A DNA stretch of 64,000 nt from Mobiluncus curtisii subsp. curtisii ATCC 35241 (GCF_000146285.1 NZ_GL385912.1:1743251-1807250), one strand, 5' to 3'. Shown: positions 1 to 10,300, numbered from the stretch's first letter. Translations and numbers: made by a program. Notes: generated by a model from the letters alone, not told the origin.

Positions 1-1
1 G

Positions 2-826
2 GTTCACCATCCCGACCCAAAGAACAAGTTGATTTGTTCCCTGCCAGATCGCCTGACCCGCATTGAACAGCTGGGGGTGGATGCGACCTGGGTTCAACAG
101 TATGACCTTGATTTTGCCGCCCAATCCCCCGCTGAATTTGTCCACAACTACCTGGTCGCTCCGCTGCGTCCGGAAGTGGTCGTCATCGGGGAAGATATGC
201 GTTTTGGCGCCCAAAACAGCGGAGATGCCCAGACTTTACGGGAACTGGGCGAAGAATTCGGTTTCACTGTCGAAACGGTGTCAAACATTGTCGATCCGAT
301 ATTTGGACGCCGCTGGTCCTCGTCTTGGGTGCGCGAGCTCCTGGCACAAGGGCGGGTCGACCAGGCAGCTTACGTGTTGGGGCACGCTCACTCGGTGCGA
401 GGCACAGTGGTTCACGGCAAGCGGCGCGGACGCGAACTGGGATTTCCCACCGCTAACCTGGATGCGGATTTTATAGAGGCAATTCCCGCTGACGGGGTTT
501 ATGCGGGTTGGTTGCGGATGCCCTACCCTCCCCACTCAAAAACACCAAGTTCCCTAGAGGTGGTGCCCGCCGCGATTTCGGTGGGGACTTCCCCGCATTT
601 CGGCGATGTGGGACGTACCGTGGAAGCTCACGTTTTAGGGCGGGCGGACCTGGATTTGTACGGGGAAGAAGTTGTAATCGAGTTCGTCCATCGGATTCGT
701 GACAACCTGGCTTTTGATTCTTTGGACGCACTGCTGGAACGCATGGATCGTGACCTGTGGGAAACTGCCGTAGTTCTGGGGGTTCCCAAAGCTCAGCGCA
801 TCGACCCCGCCGCGGTAACAGCCTGA
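2..826 (+). CDS. ribF: Bifunctional riboflavin kinase / FAD synthetase, 5' truncated
   Basis: Converts riboflavin to FMN and then FAD in the cytoplasm. The reading frame is open from base 2, so the start lies before the window; the TTG at 29 is internal, because the upstream codons continue the FAD-synthetase N-terminal pattern of the family. The first part belongs to the nucleotidyltransferase domain (VIGEDMRFG, then RRWSSSWVRELL). The C-terminal riboflavin kinase domain begins near RGTVVHGKRRGRELGFPTAN, whose GFPTAN is the family's nucleotide and metal binding signature. The end fits a normal RibF C-terminus. Family knowledge: ribF often lies near truB in actinobacteria, and truB is about 5 kb away here. 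Confidence 0.93.
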   Translation, partial: VHHPDPKNKLICSLPDRLTRIEQLGVDATWVQQYDLDFAAQSPAEFVHNYLVAPLRPEVVVIGEDMRFGAQNSGDAQTLRELGEEFGFTVETVSNIVDPIFGRRWSSSWVRELLAQGRVDQAAYVLGHAHSVRGTVVHGKRRGRELGFPTANLDADFIEAIPADGVYAGWLRMPYPPHSKTPSSLEVVPAAISVGTSPHFGDVGRTVEAHVLGRADLDLYGEEVVIEFVHRIRDNLAFDSLDALLERMDRDLWETAVVLGVPKAQRIDPAAVTA

Positions 827-852
827 GCATGATTGAATCGCCGGGGTGTTGA

Positions 853-858
853 TATAAA
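853..858 (+). promoter_or_regulatory. -10 element of a probable leaderless promoter (CapA-like gene)
   Basis: TATAAA lies six bases before the ATG at 865, and there is no purine-rich Shine-Dalgarno stretch between them. The expected transcript start coincides with the ATG. No good -35 is seen. Confidence 0.5.
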
Positions 859-864
859 AGTACC

Positions 865-2136
865 ATGGGAAACAGACAGATTACCCGCAAAATTAGCTAC
901 GCTGCCGCGACTACCCTGCTGGTGTTGGGCGGCGCCTGGGGGCTGACGGGCTGCGAAGGTGCTGCCGGAAAAACTGCCGCCAAAGATGTACCCACCAAGA
1001 CTTCCCTGGTGAAGGTCAAACCAAAACCAACCGCCACCCAACCCGCGGAAATGACCTTTACGGTTGCCGCTACGGGCGATGCTCTGACACACGATGCCCT
1101 CATGCCAGACGTGTCGCGTGATACCGCGGGGAATACGCACTTCACCAATCTGATGGCAGGGATCAAACCGTTTCTCGAGGGGGCTGACCTGGCGATTTGC
1201 CATCAAGAGATTGCTTTCGCCGCAGACGGGGCTGCTTACCAGGGGTTTCCTAACTTCGCCATGCCGACGGGCTGGGCGCAAGACATGAAAGACTTGGGCT
1301 ACGACGGCTGTTCCACCGCTTCGAACCACACTACTGACCAAGGCATCGAAGGCGTGTATCAGACGCTCAACGTGCTGGAAAAAGCCGGTCTGGGAGCTAC
1401 CGGTTCACGGCGCAGTGCAACAGAAAAACCCTACCAGATGTATCAGCTGACGAAAGACGGTCGCACCATCAAAATTGCGCACCTGTCCCTAGCGTGGGGG
1501 AAACTGGGCGGGATGCCCTACATTAGAGAAAAGCCTTGGTTGGTCAATGTAGACAATATGAGTGAAATCCTCAAGTGGGCGGCCGAAGCTCGTCAAGAAG
1601 GCGCTAATGTGATGATTCTGTCCGGTCATAACGGGCTGGAATACGAACTGCAGCCCTCCAGCTGGGCGCGCCAATGGGCACAAGAAGCTGCTGCTAGCGG
1701 GCTGATTGACCTCTATATCGGTCATCATCCGCACGTGCCCCAAGGCATTGAGAAACTGCCCGGTGGCGTGGATGGCAAAGGCATGTGGACGTATTGGAGC
1801 GTGGGGAATGTCATTTCGGATATGCGTCCCCTGGCTACCATGCACACCGACTCGGAACAAATCGCCTGGGCGACGATTAAGGTTCCCGCGCAGGGCAACG
1901 CCGAAGTTATTTCAGCCCAGTGGGTAGGGATTGGTCTGGAACCCGATTCGCATATGGTGGTACCGCTAGCTGCCGCTGCGCGAGGACAAATCCCGCCCGG
2001 CAGTGCCATGAGTGCGAGCAAAGCCACAAAATACCGAGAGTTTTTACAGTCCCTGGTGGGTCCCGAAACTCCTGAGCTGACTGAGCCGCCCGCAACTCCC
2101 TCCCCTGCCCAGATTAAGGCGCTGCCAAAGCAATAA
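865..2136 (+). CDS. CapA family lipoprotein (PGA_cap metallophosphatase-like)
   Basis: The 423-residue protein starts with a lipoprotein signal (GGAWGLTGC, lipobox Cys near residue 30), so it should be anchored outside the membrane. The mature part has the CapA/PGA_cap metallophosphoesterase fold signatures: TVAATGDALTHDA near residue 66, TASNHTTDQG near 152, LSGHNGLEY near 252 and IGHHPHVPQGIE near 285. The family includes poly-gamma-glutamate capsule proteins, but no capB, capC or capE homologue is near, so the substrate is unknown. The C-terminal 30 residues are rich in Pro and Thr. It lies 38 bp after ribF and has its own probable leaderless promoter. Confidence 0.82.
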   Translation: MGNRQITRKISYAAATTLLVLGGAWGLTGCEGAAGKTAAKDVPTKTSLVKVKPKPTATQPAEMTFTVAATGDALTHDALMPDVSRDTAGNTHFTNLMAGIKPFLEGADLAICHQEIAFAADGAAYQGFPNFAMPTGWAQDMKDLGYDGCSTASNHTTDQGIEGVYQTLNVLEKAGLGATGSRRSATEKPYQMYQLTKDGRTIKIAHLSLAWGKLGGMPYIREKPWLVNVDNMSEILKWAAEARQEGANVMILSGHNGLEYELQPSSWARQWAQEAAASGLIDLYIGHHPHVPQGIEKLPGGVDGKGMWTYWSVGNVISDMRPLATMHTDSEQIAWATIKVPAQGNAEVISAQWVGIGLEPDSHMVVPLAAAARGQIPPGSAMSASKATKYREFLQSLVGPETPELTEPPATPSPAQIKALPKQ

Positions 2137-2182
2137 CCGTCCGTGCCTTCCGTCGGGGGGGCACAAGGGCGGGGCGGAAAGT

Positions 2183-3613
2183 TTACCGGGATTCTCGCAG
2201 TTTCGGGTCGCGCTTTAGGTAGGCTCTGGTTTCGTGAGCAATCAGACCCGAAGCGAGAATCAGCCCAATCAAGTTCGGCAGAGCCATCAACCCGTTCGTA
2301 ATGTCCGCCAGTGTCCACGCCACTTTCAGCTCGGTGATGCAGCCCACGAAAATAACTATGGCAAACAATACGCGGTAGACGGTGACAGCGTTTAAACCAA
2401 ACAGACGTTCTACACAACGTTCCCCGTAATACGCCCAGCCCAGCACCGTGGAAAATGCGAAAAATACCAGGGAAATTGCGACCACAAAGTGACCCTGTCC
2501 GCCGGGGAATCCCAGGTTGAATGCCTCAGCGGTGAGAGGCGAACCGTCTAGCGGGTTACCGTCAGCATCGGTGGCTTTCCAAGCTCCCGTGACCACGATG
2601 ACCAGTGCCGTCATAGAGACCACGATTATGGTGTCGATGAAGGTTTGCGTCATGGACACCAGACCTTGCCGAACCGGTTCGCGAGTGCGTGCCGCAGCCG
2701 CAGCAATCGCAGACGTGCCCATCCCGGACTCGTTTGAGAAGATTCCTCGAGCTACCCCGTACTGAACCACTATCATGAACGTGGAACCCACAAAACCGCC
2801 TGTGGCAGCGGTACCCGTAAAGGCATCGTGAAAAATCAGAGCCAGCGCGTCAGGGATTTCCGCCAGGTGCAGCCCCAACACAATCAGTGCGGCTCCCACG
2901 TAGAGAATAATCATAATCGGGACAAAAGCCGAAGTCACCCGACCGATGGACTTCACTCCTCCCAGCAGCACAATGCCGGTCAGCGCCGCCATGAACAGCC
3001 CTGTCATCCAGGGGTTAATCCCGAAAGAAGCCTGTAGCTGAGTCGCGACCGAGTTTGCTTGGGTCAGGTTACCGGTGCCAAGCGAGGCAATAATCGCAAA
3101 GACCGCAAAAGCAACCGCTAAAGTCCGCCCCAGCCACTTCACGTTCGTGACTTTTTCCAGATAATACTGCGGACCGCCGCTCATCTCTCCCTTGGCGTCC
3201 TTGGTGCGGAAACGTACCGCCATGAAGGCTTCGGAATACTTCGATGCCATCCCCAACAGCCCCGTAATCCACATCCAGAACACTGCCCCCGGTCCACCAA
3301 TGTGGATGGCAGTGGCGACACCGGCAATGTTTCCGACCCCAACGGTAGCTGCCAGGGCGGTGGTGAGAGCTTGGTAGTGGGAAATGTCGCCCTCGATAGT
3401 GTCATCGAGCGGTTGTTTCCCCGCGGCGCTTTCCCCCGCTCCTTCATCACGTTTCAGCAAGGCGAGGTGCATGGCAGGTCCCAGCTTGCGGAATTGGAGT
3501 CCTGCCAGGCGGATAGTAAGCCACAGTCCGGTCCCCAGCAGCAGGGGGATCAGGAAAAACGGACCCCAAACGAAAGAATCTACCGTGCTGAGTACCTCTA
3601 AAAACTTGTCCAT
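2183..3613 (-). CDS. Alanine/glycine:cation symporter (AGCS family)
   Basis: A 476-residue membrane protein with about ten or eleven hydrophobic segments, imported solute most likely alanine or glycine with Na+. The N-terminus FVWGPFFLIPLLLGTGLWLT, the segment TVGVGNIAGVATAIHIGGPG near residue 90 and the GIFSNESGMGTSAIAAAAA block near residue 290 are the hallmark motifs of the AGCS family (AlsT/DagA). The start ATG has a GAGG nine bases upstream. It converges on the CapA-like gene with 46 bp between the stops. The family call is firm, the substrate is inferred. It may form a short transcription unit of its own, with a candidate promoter in the 136 bp upstream. Confidence 0.92.
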   Translation of the reverse strand: MDKFLEVLSTVDSFVWGPFFLIPLLLGTGLWLTIRLAGLQFRKLGPAMHLALLKRDEGAGESAAGKQPLDDTIEGDISHYQALTTALAATVGVGNIAGVATAIHIGGPGAVFWMWITGLLGMASKYSEAFMAVRFRTKDAKGEMSGGPQYYLEKVTNVKWLGRTLAVAFAVFAIIASLGTGNLTQANSVATQLQASFGINPWMTGLFMAALTGIVLLGGVKSIGRVTSAFVPIMIILYVGAALIVLGLHLAEIPDALALIFHDAFTGTAATGGFVGSTFMIVVQYGVARGIFSNESGMGTSAIAAAAARTREPVRQGLVSMTQTFIDTIIVVSMTALVIVVTGAWKATDADGNPLDGSPLTAEAFNLGFPGGQGHFVVAISLVFFAFSTVLGWAYYGERCVERLFGLNAVTVYRVLFAIVIFVGCITELKVAWTLADITNGLMALPNLIGLILASGLIAHETRAYLKRDPKLRESR

Positions 3614-3673
3614 AGTCTATTGCCTCAATGTTGTCGGAAACGAACTTGGAGCAAGTTTAGCGAGTCAGCCCAC

Positions 3674-3702
3674 GTTATCCATAATTTGACGCCGCTGCTC
3701 AA
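3674..3702 (-). promoter_or_regulatory. Candidate promoter of the AGCS symporter gene
   Basis: On the minus strand TTGAGC (3702-3697) is followed after 17 bases by GATAAC (3679-3674). Each hexamer matches four of six consensus bases and the spacing is ideal; start of transcription would be about 55 bases before the ATG. Confidence 0.35.
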
Positions 3703-3749
3703 GCTTGGAGACGAGCAACAGACCCCGGTAAAATTCGGGATTTTGTCGG

Positions 3750-5684
3750 TTACCGTGCCGTCAGCAGGGCGCCAATCTGGTTTGCCACGCCACGAGACAC
3801 CGCCCCGGCACCACCGACGATGGTATAGGAAGCTTGGGGATGAGCCTGCACGAAACTTTGCAGACTCGAGTCCAGGGTGGCAGGGCGGCTCAGCAGGATA
3901 GCTTGGTGATTTGCGTGCGCATAGCCCGAGCCTGCCAAACCGTCAGCAAAAACCATACCGGAAGCAACCAGGTATCCCCCAGCGCTAGGGAAGAAGTTTT
4001 GCGCCAACTGGGTGGAGGTCTGGAAACGATTTTGCCCCACGATAGTCTTTACCTCACTGACGGCACCTTTCCACGCCGCGTCCGCGTGAGCGGCTTGAGT
4101 GGTAACGGCTGTGGCAGCCCCGCCACCTATACCCCACAAGCGCAGTTTGCCCCCCTGCTGGGTCACGGTGCGCCCCAGGTCAGAAATTGCTTTCTGAGTA
4201 GGAGCAGGGATGGTGTTTGCGCGCGTAAAGAGAATGACCCCGTGCGCGTTTGCCACAGCAGGACCGGCAGCAATTGCATCAGGAATGTTCGGGTCGCTGG
4301 TGGCATCGACCAGGAACACGTCAAGGACTTTCGTGTGGGCAATCACTGAGGCATTTTCCTGCGCCGCACGGGCAGCGACTCGACCCGCCGTGTCGAAGCG
4401 ATCGGATCCCGCCAGGTCGGTGATGGTCACTCCCGCCTGTTGTAATTCGGCGCGTTGGGCAGCCGAGAGTTTCACTCCCCCGCCGACCACGTACAGAGTC
4501 TTACGCGGGGAAGCCTTAATGGCAGAAATTACCGCCGGTTCCACCGGGCTGGACACGGTGAGCAGCACCGTCGCTCCGCGCGCGCCCACCAAAGCTGCTG
4601 AGCTCAACGCATCCGGAGCGAGACGACCGGTGGTCAATACCATCGCGTCCCCACTGGTGCCACTCGCCGCGTGCAACGCCAAAGACGTCGAGACACGATC
4701 AGCTCCAGCAATTCGGTTTAATCGCGATTCATAAGGATATTCAGCCGTTTGTGGAGAAGGCGAACCCAAGGTCAAGCCGGTAATATCTTTTAGCCAAGAA
4801 GCCAAAGGAATCACGGATCCAAAGTAGGCACCCTGATCATTGCCCCCAATCAACGTACCTATGACTTGATTACCCACCACCAGGGGACCACCGGAGTCAC
4901 CGTGTTCAGTTTTCACTCCCGGCCAAGAAGTCTTGTAGCTGAGCTGACCGGGGGCGTTTGCGACACCGCAGTTCGCGGAGAATTCACCCTGTCTAGCTCC
5001 CTGTACCACCGTGAAACAGGTCGCCACAATCCGCTGCGACGATGACATGAGTGCCTTCGAGGTGCCACCCCAACCATATTCCACTGCCACATCGCCAACT
5101 TTGGCTTGACCAGAGGCTAAAGTGATGGGGGTGATTCCATAAACCGGGTCTTTTAGATGCAACAGCGTCGCATCGTACTGGGGATTGATCTTGTAGTCAT
5201 TGACGGCAGTATTTGCTTGCCGGGTCGGTCCGAAAGTCACGTTGATGTATTTGGGTCCGTTGGCGACACAATGACCCGCGGTCAAAACCCAAGAGGGGTC
5301 AATGAGCATGCCGGTACAGATAGCGCCGGTGTTGTCCCGATTGCTGATACTGATATATGCGACCCAATCGGCCTGCGCTGCGCTGGCGGGGGTTCCCCCT
5401 CCAATCATCAAATCACCGTAGTCAGAACCCCCGGAGGGCTCACTACCGGCAGACAGTTCGGAGTCGGTGAGAGAAGTGAAGTTCTCAGGAAGTTCAGGAA
5501 ATTCACCGGTTTCATCCGCAGCCGGAACTGTCGCTGCCGCCGTGCTGGAAACTGCGGGAGTATCCGCCGGCGCAACCGGACTGGCGAGACTCATTTCCGC
5601 GGGTCCGGCGAGCAGACCCACAAATCCCAACAAACCGAGTGTAACCATCGGCCACCATGATTTGAGAGACGCGTTTTGTTTCAT
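3750..5684 (-). CDS. Secreted trypsin-like serine protease with three cell-wall-binding (CWB2) repeats
   Basis: A 644-residue exported protein. Residues 1-35 form a signal peptide, followed by a Ser/Thr/Pro/Glu-rich linker. A chymotrypsin-fold protease spans about 105-305, with the complete triad visible: His138 (LTAGHC), Asp171 (QYDATLLHL) and Ser264 (HGDSGGP); two Cys pairs are consistent with disulfides. Three CWB2 repeats follow, starting near LNRIAGADR (323), LAGSDRFDT (424) and IVGQNRFQT (548). CWB2 triplets bind anionic wall polymers in Gram-positive bacteria, so this should be a wall-attached surface protease. The target is unknown. It sits 54 bp after truB on the same strand but probably has its own promoter. 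Confidence 0.9.
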   Translation of the reverse strand: MKQNASLKSWWPMVTLGLLGFVGLLAGPAEMSLASPVAPADTPAVSSTAAATVPAADETGEFPELPENFTSLTDSELSAGSEPSGGSDYGDLMIGGGTPASAAQADWVAYISISNRDNTGAICTGMLIDPSWVLTAGHCVANGPKYINVTFGPTRQANTAVNDYKINPQYDATLLHLKDPVYGITPITLASGQAKVGDVAVEYGWGGTSKALMSSSQRIVATCFTVVQGARQGEFSANCGVANAPGQLSYKTSWPGVKTEHGDSGGPLVVGNQVIGTLIGGNDQGAYFGSVIPLASWLKDITGLTLGSPSPQTAEYPYESRLNRIAGADRVSTSLALHAASGTSGDAMVLTTGRLAPDALSSAALVGARGATVLLTVSSPVEPAVISAIKASPRKTLYVVGGGVKLSAAQRAELQQAGVTITDLAGSDRFDTAGRVAARAAQENASVIAHTKVLDVFLVDATSDPNIPDAIAAGPAVANAHGVILFTRANTIPAPTQKAISDLGRTVTQQGGKLRLWGIGGGAATAVTTQAAHADAAWKGAVSEVKTIVGQNRFQTSTQLAQNFFPSAGGYLVASGMVFADGLAGSGYAHANHQAILLSRPATLDSSLQSFVQAHPQASYTIVGGAGAVSRGVANQIGALLTAR

Positions 5685-5720
5685 TTCTTCACTTTCCCAA
5701 AATAAAATCGGCTCTTAACT

Positions 5721-5726
5721 ATTTTA
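5721..5726 (-). promoter_or_regulatory. Possible -10 element of the protease gene
   Basis: TAAAAT on the minus strand, about 36 bases before the ATG at 5684, with GAAAGTGAAG as a weak ribosome binding site between. No recognisable -35 at 16-18 bases. Confidence 0.35.
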
Positions 5727-5738
5727 TGTCTCGACAGC

Positions 5739-6803
5739 TCAAGATTTTGCAGGTCTCAGCACCCAGATTGGTTTCAGCCTGTCACGATTTCGCTCCGCCA
5801 ACGCCACGACGCGTTTATCTCCCGCTTCTGGTTCAGTTACTGGTTCGGTTACCGCCAGCAGCGCACCGTCGGACGTATTGGGGCACGAATTTGCGTTCTC
5901 AGGGGGGGTGCTTGGGGCAGCGTGGGTCGAGTCCCGCAGCGCTGGTGCTTGTCCGAAAGACAACGCCCGCACCTGGGTTTCGTCTCCGAGAAATTCAGGG
6001 AAGATTCCCAATATCGCGGCGTCCAACCCCACGGGGCGCAGCACTCCGTAACGGCGAACTTCGGTCCCCAACTCGGACAGACTGTGTGCTTGGTCCAGCC
6101 CGTATGACCCGACCGAGATACGTCGCAATGCAGTCAAATGCGCCCCCACACCCAGGTCCGCGCCGAGATCTCGAGCCAAGGAACGCACGTAGGTTCCTGC
6201 CGAGCAGCCCAATACAATGTCCGCATCAGTGACCTGCACCGGAGGGTTAGAATCGTCTCCCGCCACCGTTTCGAGGACTGGCGCACCGCGCAGTTCGAGC
6301 CGGTGAATGGTCACCGGGCGGGGCTGAATTTCCACGTTTTTTCCGGCACGTGCCAAGTCATAGGCACGTTTTCCACCAATTTTAATGGCAGAAAACTTGG
6401 CTGGAATTTGGTCGACTGCCCCGCGCCACGGTTCCAGCGCTGCCATGATTTCCGCCGTGGATAAGGCAGCTCCCGCACGGGATATAACCTGTCCCAGCGC
6501 GTCATCGGTATCTGTAGAGATACCGAATCGTACCCGCGCGGTATAGACCTTGTCATGAGCCGTCAGGTATTGCAGCAGGCGGGTGGCTTTACCGATGGCA
6601 CAGATCAGGATTCCCGTGGCCAGCGGGTCAAGGGTGCCGGCGTAACCGACTTTCTTTTGACCTGCCAACCGGCGAATCCGTGACGCTACCGCGTTAGAGC
6701 TCAACCCCCGTGGCTTATCCACAACGACCAGTCCGGGCGGGCAAATTTCGCCCTGAGGTAAATCCTCAGGGCAGTCAGGCAAAAAGTCTGGCGCGTCAAA
6801 CAT
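5739..6803 (-). CDS. truB: tRNA pseudouridine(55) synthase TruB
   Basis: Makes pseudouridine 55 in the T loop of tRNAs. The N-terminal GLVVVDKPRGLSS and the catalytic block KVGYAGTLDPLATGIL (catalytic Asp in GTLDP) are diagnostic; the RAYDLARAG and GTYVRSLARDLG motifs follow, and the C-terminal part from about residue 250 resembles a degenerate PUA-like extension. I chose the ATG at 6803, which puts the first conserved motif near residue 23; a GTG at 6887 preceded by AGGGG would add 28 residues and cannot be excluded. It is the last gene of the infB-rbfA-truB unit, a common bacterial order. Confidence 0.94.
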   Translation of the reverse strand: MFDAPDFLPDCPEDLPQGEICPPGLVVVDKPRGLSSNAVASRIRRLAGQKKVGYAGTLDPLATGILICAIGKATRLLQYLTAHDKVYTARVRFGISTDTDDALGQVISRAGAALSTAEIMAALEPWRGAVDQIPAKFSAIKIGGKRAYDLARAGKNVEIQPRPVTIHRLELRGAPVLETVAGDDSNPPVQVTDADIVLGCSAGTYVRSLARDLGADLGVGAHLTALRRISVGSYGLDQAHSLSELGTEVRRYGVLRPVGLDAAILGIFPEFLGDETQVRALSFGQAPALRDSTHAAPSTPPENANSCPNTSDGALLAVTEPVTEPEAGDKRVVALAERNRDRLKPIWVLRPAKS

Positions 6804-6910
6804 CGTAACCTGCCCCGGAACCCTTGTGAACCAGACATCCCCCACTAACGGTGTCCTCCGGAGCGTGCCCGGCGAAAGTTTCCCCACGGACAGTCCCCTG
6901 CCCCGCCAGG

Positions 6911-7348
6911 TTAGGAGTCCTGGTCATCTTCAGTTTCACGAGGAGTCTTATAAGGATTAGCTTCTCCGGCATACTGGGTGCCTTTGCGCGCTGCCAACTC
7001 GGCGTCTGCCGCGCGAGCCTCCGCGAGGGCTGATTCCAAAGCCGCGGCTTGCTGAGGCACCGGATCGGAGACAAATTCCAAGGTCGGAGTCAGGCGGGTG
7101 CCTAAATTCTTGCCGACGCGGGAGCGAATCAGTCCTTTGGCAGATTCCAAAGCCGCCCCCGAAGCGGTGCGTTCCGTGTCGCTACCATAAGCTGTGTAAT
7201 AAACTTTGGCGTGTTGCAAATCACCCGTGACCTCGACCGAAGTAATGGTGACGAAGCCTAATCGCGGATCTTTAATCTTGCCAGCCAACATGCTGGCCAC
7301 GGTGGTCAAAATGTTTGCGGCGACTTTTTCGCGCCGAGTATCGTCCAT
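6911..7348 (-). CDS. rbfA: 30S ribosome-binding factor RbfA
   Basis: Small KH-fold protein (145 residues) needed for late maturation of 16S rRNA and cold adaptation. RREKVAANILTTVASML and IKDPRLGFVTITSVEVTGDL are characteristic of the family, as is AKVYYTAYG in the middle strand; the acidic tail after residue 110 is variable in the family. The ATG at 7348 with GAGAGA six bases upstream is preferred to the TTG at 7360. It lies 96 bp downstream of infB and upstream of truB on the same strand. The gap to infB contains a 6-bp GC hairpin with a four-base loop (around 7395-7410) that lacks a T-run and is probably not a terminator. Confidence 0.94.
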   Translation of the reverse strand: MDDTRREKVAANILTTVASMLAGKIKDPRLGFVTITSVEVTGDLQHAKVYYTAYGSDTERTASGAALESAKGLIRSRVGKNLGTRLTPTLEFVSDPVPQQAAALESALAEARAADAELAARKGTQYAGEANPYKTPRETEDDQDS

Positions 7349-7444
7349 TGTTTCTCTCAATCTGCTGTGTTATCACGGCGCCCCAGCCGAGCCCCGGCGG
7401 TAAACCGCCGCAGCCCGACCGGGACACCGGGTTGATTAGGAATA

Positions 7445-10222
7445 TTAGTCGCGTGGGATTTCGCGCATTTCCCACGTCTCGATGCGGTCGCCCACCTGGA
7501 TGTCCTTGAACTCCAGACCGATACCGCACTCGAAGCCTTCGCGGACCTCAGTGACATCGTCCTTTTCGCGACGCAAGGAATGAATCTCCAGCTCTCCGTT
7601 GACGACCACACCATCGCGAACCAAGCGGGCTTTGGCGCCGCGTTTGATAGTGCCCGACTTAATCAAGCAGCCCGCGATATTGCCGAACTTGGAGGACTTA
7701 AAGACCTGGCGGATCTCGGCGGTACCGAGTTCGTGTTCCTCATAAATCGGCTTTAGCATACCCTTCAAGGAGTTCTCGACATCCTCAATGACCTGGTAGA
7801 TGACGGAATAGAACTTCATCTCCACGCCTTCGCTATCTGCCAACTCTGCCACGCGCTCGGCAGGACGCACGTTGAATCCGATTATGATGGCGTTGTCCAC
7901 GGTAGCCAGGTTGACGTCGTTTTGGGTAATCGCACCGACGCCGCGGTGAATGATACGCAAACCGACTTCCTCGCCCACGTCAATCTTTAGCAGGGAGTCT
8001 TCCAGAGCTTCGACCGAGCCGGACACGTCACCCTTGATAATCAAGTTCAGCATGTCTACCTTGCCGGCCTTTAGGGCTTCGTCGAAGGATTCCAGCGTCA
8101 CGCGCTTGCGGCGCTTGGCCAGCAGTGCCGCACGTTCCGCAGCAGCGCGTTTGTCCGCAATTTGGCGTGCCGTCCGGTCGTCTTCAGCGACCAGGAAGTT
8201 ATCACCAGCTCGCGGCACCGAGGTTAGCCCCAGCACCTGCACCGGTGTGGAGGGGGTGGCCTCTTCTACATTTTGACCACGTTCGTTGAACATGGCACGC
8301 ACCCTACCGTAGGCAGTTCCCGCCACGATGGCGTCGCCGACGCGCAAAGTACCACGCTGCACCAGCATGGTGGCAACCGTACCGCGCCCCTTGTCGAGGT
8401 TCGCTTCAATAGCGACACCGCGGGCAGGCGCATGCGGATTAGCTTGCAAATCCAGCACTGCGTCAGCAGTCAACAGCACCGCGTCCAGCAGGTCCTCAAT
8501 ACCCATCCGCTGCTTAGCCGAAATCGGCACAAACATGGTGTCACCGCCGTATTCTTCGGGCAGCACCCCATATTCAGACATCTGGGCTTTGACCTTATCC
8601 GGGTTAGCGGTCGGCTTATCAATCTTGTTGACTGCCACCACAATCGGCACGTTCGCAGCCTTGGCGTGGTTGATTGCCTCTACGGTCTGCGGCATCACGC
8701 CGTCATCAGCGGCGACCACAATAATCGCAATGTCGGTGACCTGGGCACCACGGGCACGCATCGCGGTAAAGGCTTCGTGACCCGGCGTATCAATAAAGGT
8801 GAGTTTGCGACCCTTATCAGCCTTTTTCAACGTGACCATGTAAGCGCCAATGTGCTGGGTAATCCCGCCATACTCGGTATCAATCACATCAGTATTGCGG
8901 ATGGCGTCCAACAGCTTGGTCTTACCGTGGTCGACGTGACCCATCACTGTCACCACCGGAGGTCGGGGTTCCATTGCCTCGATGTCATCGAGTTCTTCTG
9001 CCTCTAGGTCAATGTCGAAGGATTCCAGCAGTTCGCGGTCTTCATCCTCCGGTGAAACCACCTCAATCTCGTAACCGAGTTCCGCTCCCAGCAGCTTGAA
9101 AGTGTCTTCGTCCAAGGACTGATTGGCAGTGACCATCTCGCCCATGTGGAACAGCACCGTCACCAACGCAGCAGGATTGACGTGAATCTTGTCTGCAAAG
9201 TCGGCAACCGACGCTCCGGAACGAATCCGAATCTCTTGACCGTTGCCTTTCGGGACGGTGACACCGCCAATGACGGGTGCATTTTGCTCTTCGATTTCCT
9301 GACGTTTAGCCCGACGGCTCTTGCCTTTTCGAGACTTGCCATGACCGAAAGCGCCCTGGGTAAAGCCGCGTCCACCGCGACCGCGAGGTGGCGAAGGCGG
9401 ACCGCCAAAAGCCGGAGCGCCACCAAAACCGCCCCCTGCTAATGCTTCAGGGCTGGGGCGAGAACCACGACCGCCGCGTCCACCGCGACCCGCGGGACCG
9501 GAGTCACCACGCAGGGAACCCATACGGTCTCCCGGCTTGGGACGCGGACCGCCGCCCTGACCGGGACGGGGAATCCCTTGGCTCATGCCCTGCGCAGAAG
9601 CGAACGGGTTGTTACCCAACCGCCCTCGGCGCGGACCCGGCTTCGCTTTAATCCCACTGGTACCACCGGGACGTGGCATTCCCTGCGCAGAAGCGAACGG
9701 GTTGTTGCCCGGACGCGCGCCCGGCTTGGGAATCCCGGCTCCTGGCTTGGGAATATCAGGGTGCGCACTCGGCTTCGCCTGCAGTTTGGCAGGGCTGGGA
9801 CTCGAGTCTGTTTTTTCCGGGGTCGGTTGAGGGGCTGCGGGAGTCTCCGGCGCTTCGGGTGTTTTTGGAGTTGCGTCATCCGGAGTGACCGCCGTCTCTG
9901 GAGCCGTTGGCTCAGCAGGGCTGACGGGTGATGGAGATTCTGTTTCCGCAGGATCCGCATCCGCAGTTTCACTCTTTGTAGTCGTCTTGGCAGCTGGCTT
10001 CTTCGCTTTCGCGGTCGCTTTTTCGGCTTTCTCAGCGGCCTCCGGGCTGAACTTGCCCAGTTTTTCCTCTGCAAAGCGTTCCATCATCCGCTTCACTACG
10101 GGGCTTTCCACCACGGAGGATGCAGATTTCACGAACTCTCCAGCGTCTTTCAGATACGCCAGCATTTCCTTGGATTCAATACCGAGCTCTTTCGCAAGCT
10201 CGTGCACGCGCATTCGTGCCAC
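7445..10222 (-). CDS. infB: Translation initiation factor IF-2
   Basis: GTPase that brings initiator tRNA to the 30S subunit. The 925-residue product has the N-terminal IF2N motif ([17 protein letters not shown]), a long Ala/Pro/Gly/Arg-rich linker with two [10 protein letters not shown] repeats and a Gly/Arg-rich stretch (about residues 65-325), a second IF2N region, then the G domain: [12 protein letters not shown] (G1), [10 protein letters not shown] (G2), DTPGHEAF (G3), NKIDKP (G4) and SAK (G5), followed by domains II to IV. I chose the GTG at 10222 because AGGAGA lies four bases upstream and the resulting start [13 protein letters not shown] fits actinobacterial IF-2; a GTG at 10243 would add seven residues. 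rbfA and truB follow. Confidence 0.96.
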   Translation of the reverse strand: MARMRVHELAKELGIESKEMLAYLKDAGEFVKSASSVVESPVVKRMMERFAEEKLGKFSPEAAEKAEKATAKAKKPAAKTTTKSETADADPAETESPSPVSPAEPTAPETAVTPDDATPKTPEAPETPAAPQPTPEKTDSSPSPAKLQAKPSAHPDIPKPGAGIPKPGARPGNNPFASAQGMPRPGGTSGIKAKPGPRRGRLGNNPFASAQGMSQGIPRPGQGGGPRPKPGDRMGSLRGDSGPAGRGGRGGRGSRPSPEALAGGGFGGAPAFGGPPSPPRGRGGRGFTQGAFGHGKSRKGKSRRAKRQEIEEQNAPVIGGVTVPKGNGQEIRIRSGASVADFADKIHVNPAALVTVLFHMGEMVTANQSLDEDTFKLLGAELGYEIEVVSPEDEDRELLESFDIDLEAEELDDIEAMEPRPPVVTVMGHVDHGKTKLLDAIRNTDVIDTEYGGITQHIGAYMVTLKKADKGRKLTFIDTPGHEAFTAMRARGAQVTDIAIIVVAADDGVMPQTVEAINHAKAANVPIVVAVNKIDKPTANPDKVKAQMSEYGVLPEEYGGDTMFVPISAKQRMGIEDLLDAVLLTADAVLDLQANPHAPARGVAIEANLDKGRGTVATMLVQRGTLRVGDAIVAGTAYGRVRAMFNERGQNVEEATPSTPVQVLGLTSVPRAGDNFLVAEDDRTARQIADKRAAAERAALLAKRRKRVTLESFDEALKAGKVDMLNLIIKGDVSGSVEALEDSLLKIDVGEEVGLRIIHRGVGAITQNDVNLATVDNAIIIGFNVRPAERVAELADSEGVEMKFYSVIYQVIEDVENSLKGMLKPIYEEHELGTAEIRQVFKSSKFGNIAGCLIKSGTIKRGAKARLVRDGVVVNGELEIHSLRREKDDVTEVREGFECGIGLEFKDIQVGDRIETWEMREIPRD

Positions 10223-10278
10223 TTTTCTCCTGTCCTTCGCCACTCCACCCGGCGAAGGGTGAGAATGGATTAATCGTT

Positions 10279-10300
10279 GGTACTCATCGGGTACTCATCG
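10279..10300. repeat. 11-bp tandem direct repeat
   Basis: GGTACTCATCG occurs twice head to tail (10279-10289 and 10290-10300) and is followed by another GGT. It lies in the presumed untranslated leader of infB. No function is known to me. Confidence 0.7.

Noticed and set aside
2143-2164. GTGCC/GGCAC inverted repeat between the CapA-like and symporter genes
   Set aside because: Five base pairs with a loop of 12 and no T-run; not sufficient.
7395-7410. GC hairpin CGGCGG-TAAA-CCGCCG between infB and rbfA as a terminator
   Set aside because: Stem of six and no T-run on the minus strand; rbfA and truB are expected to be co-transcribed with infB.
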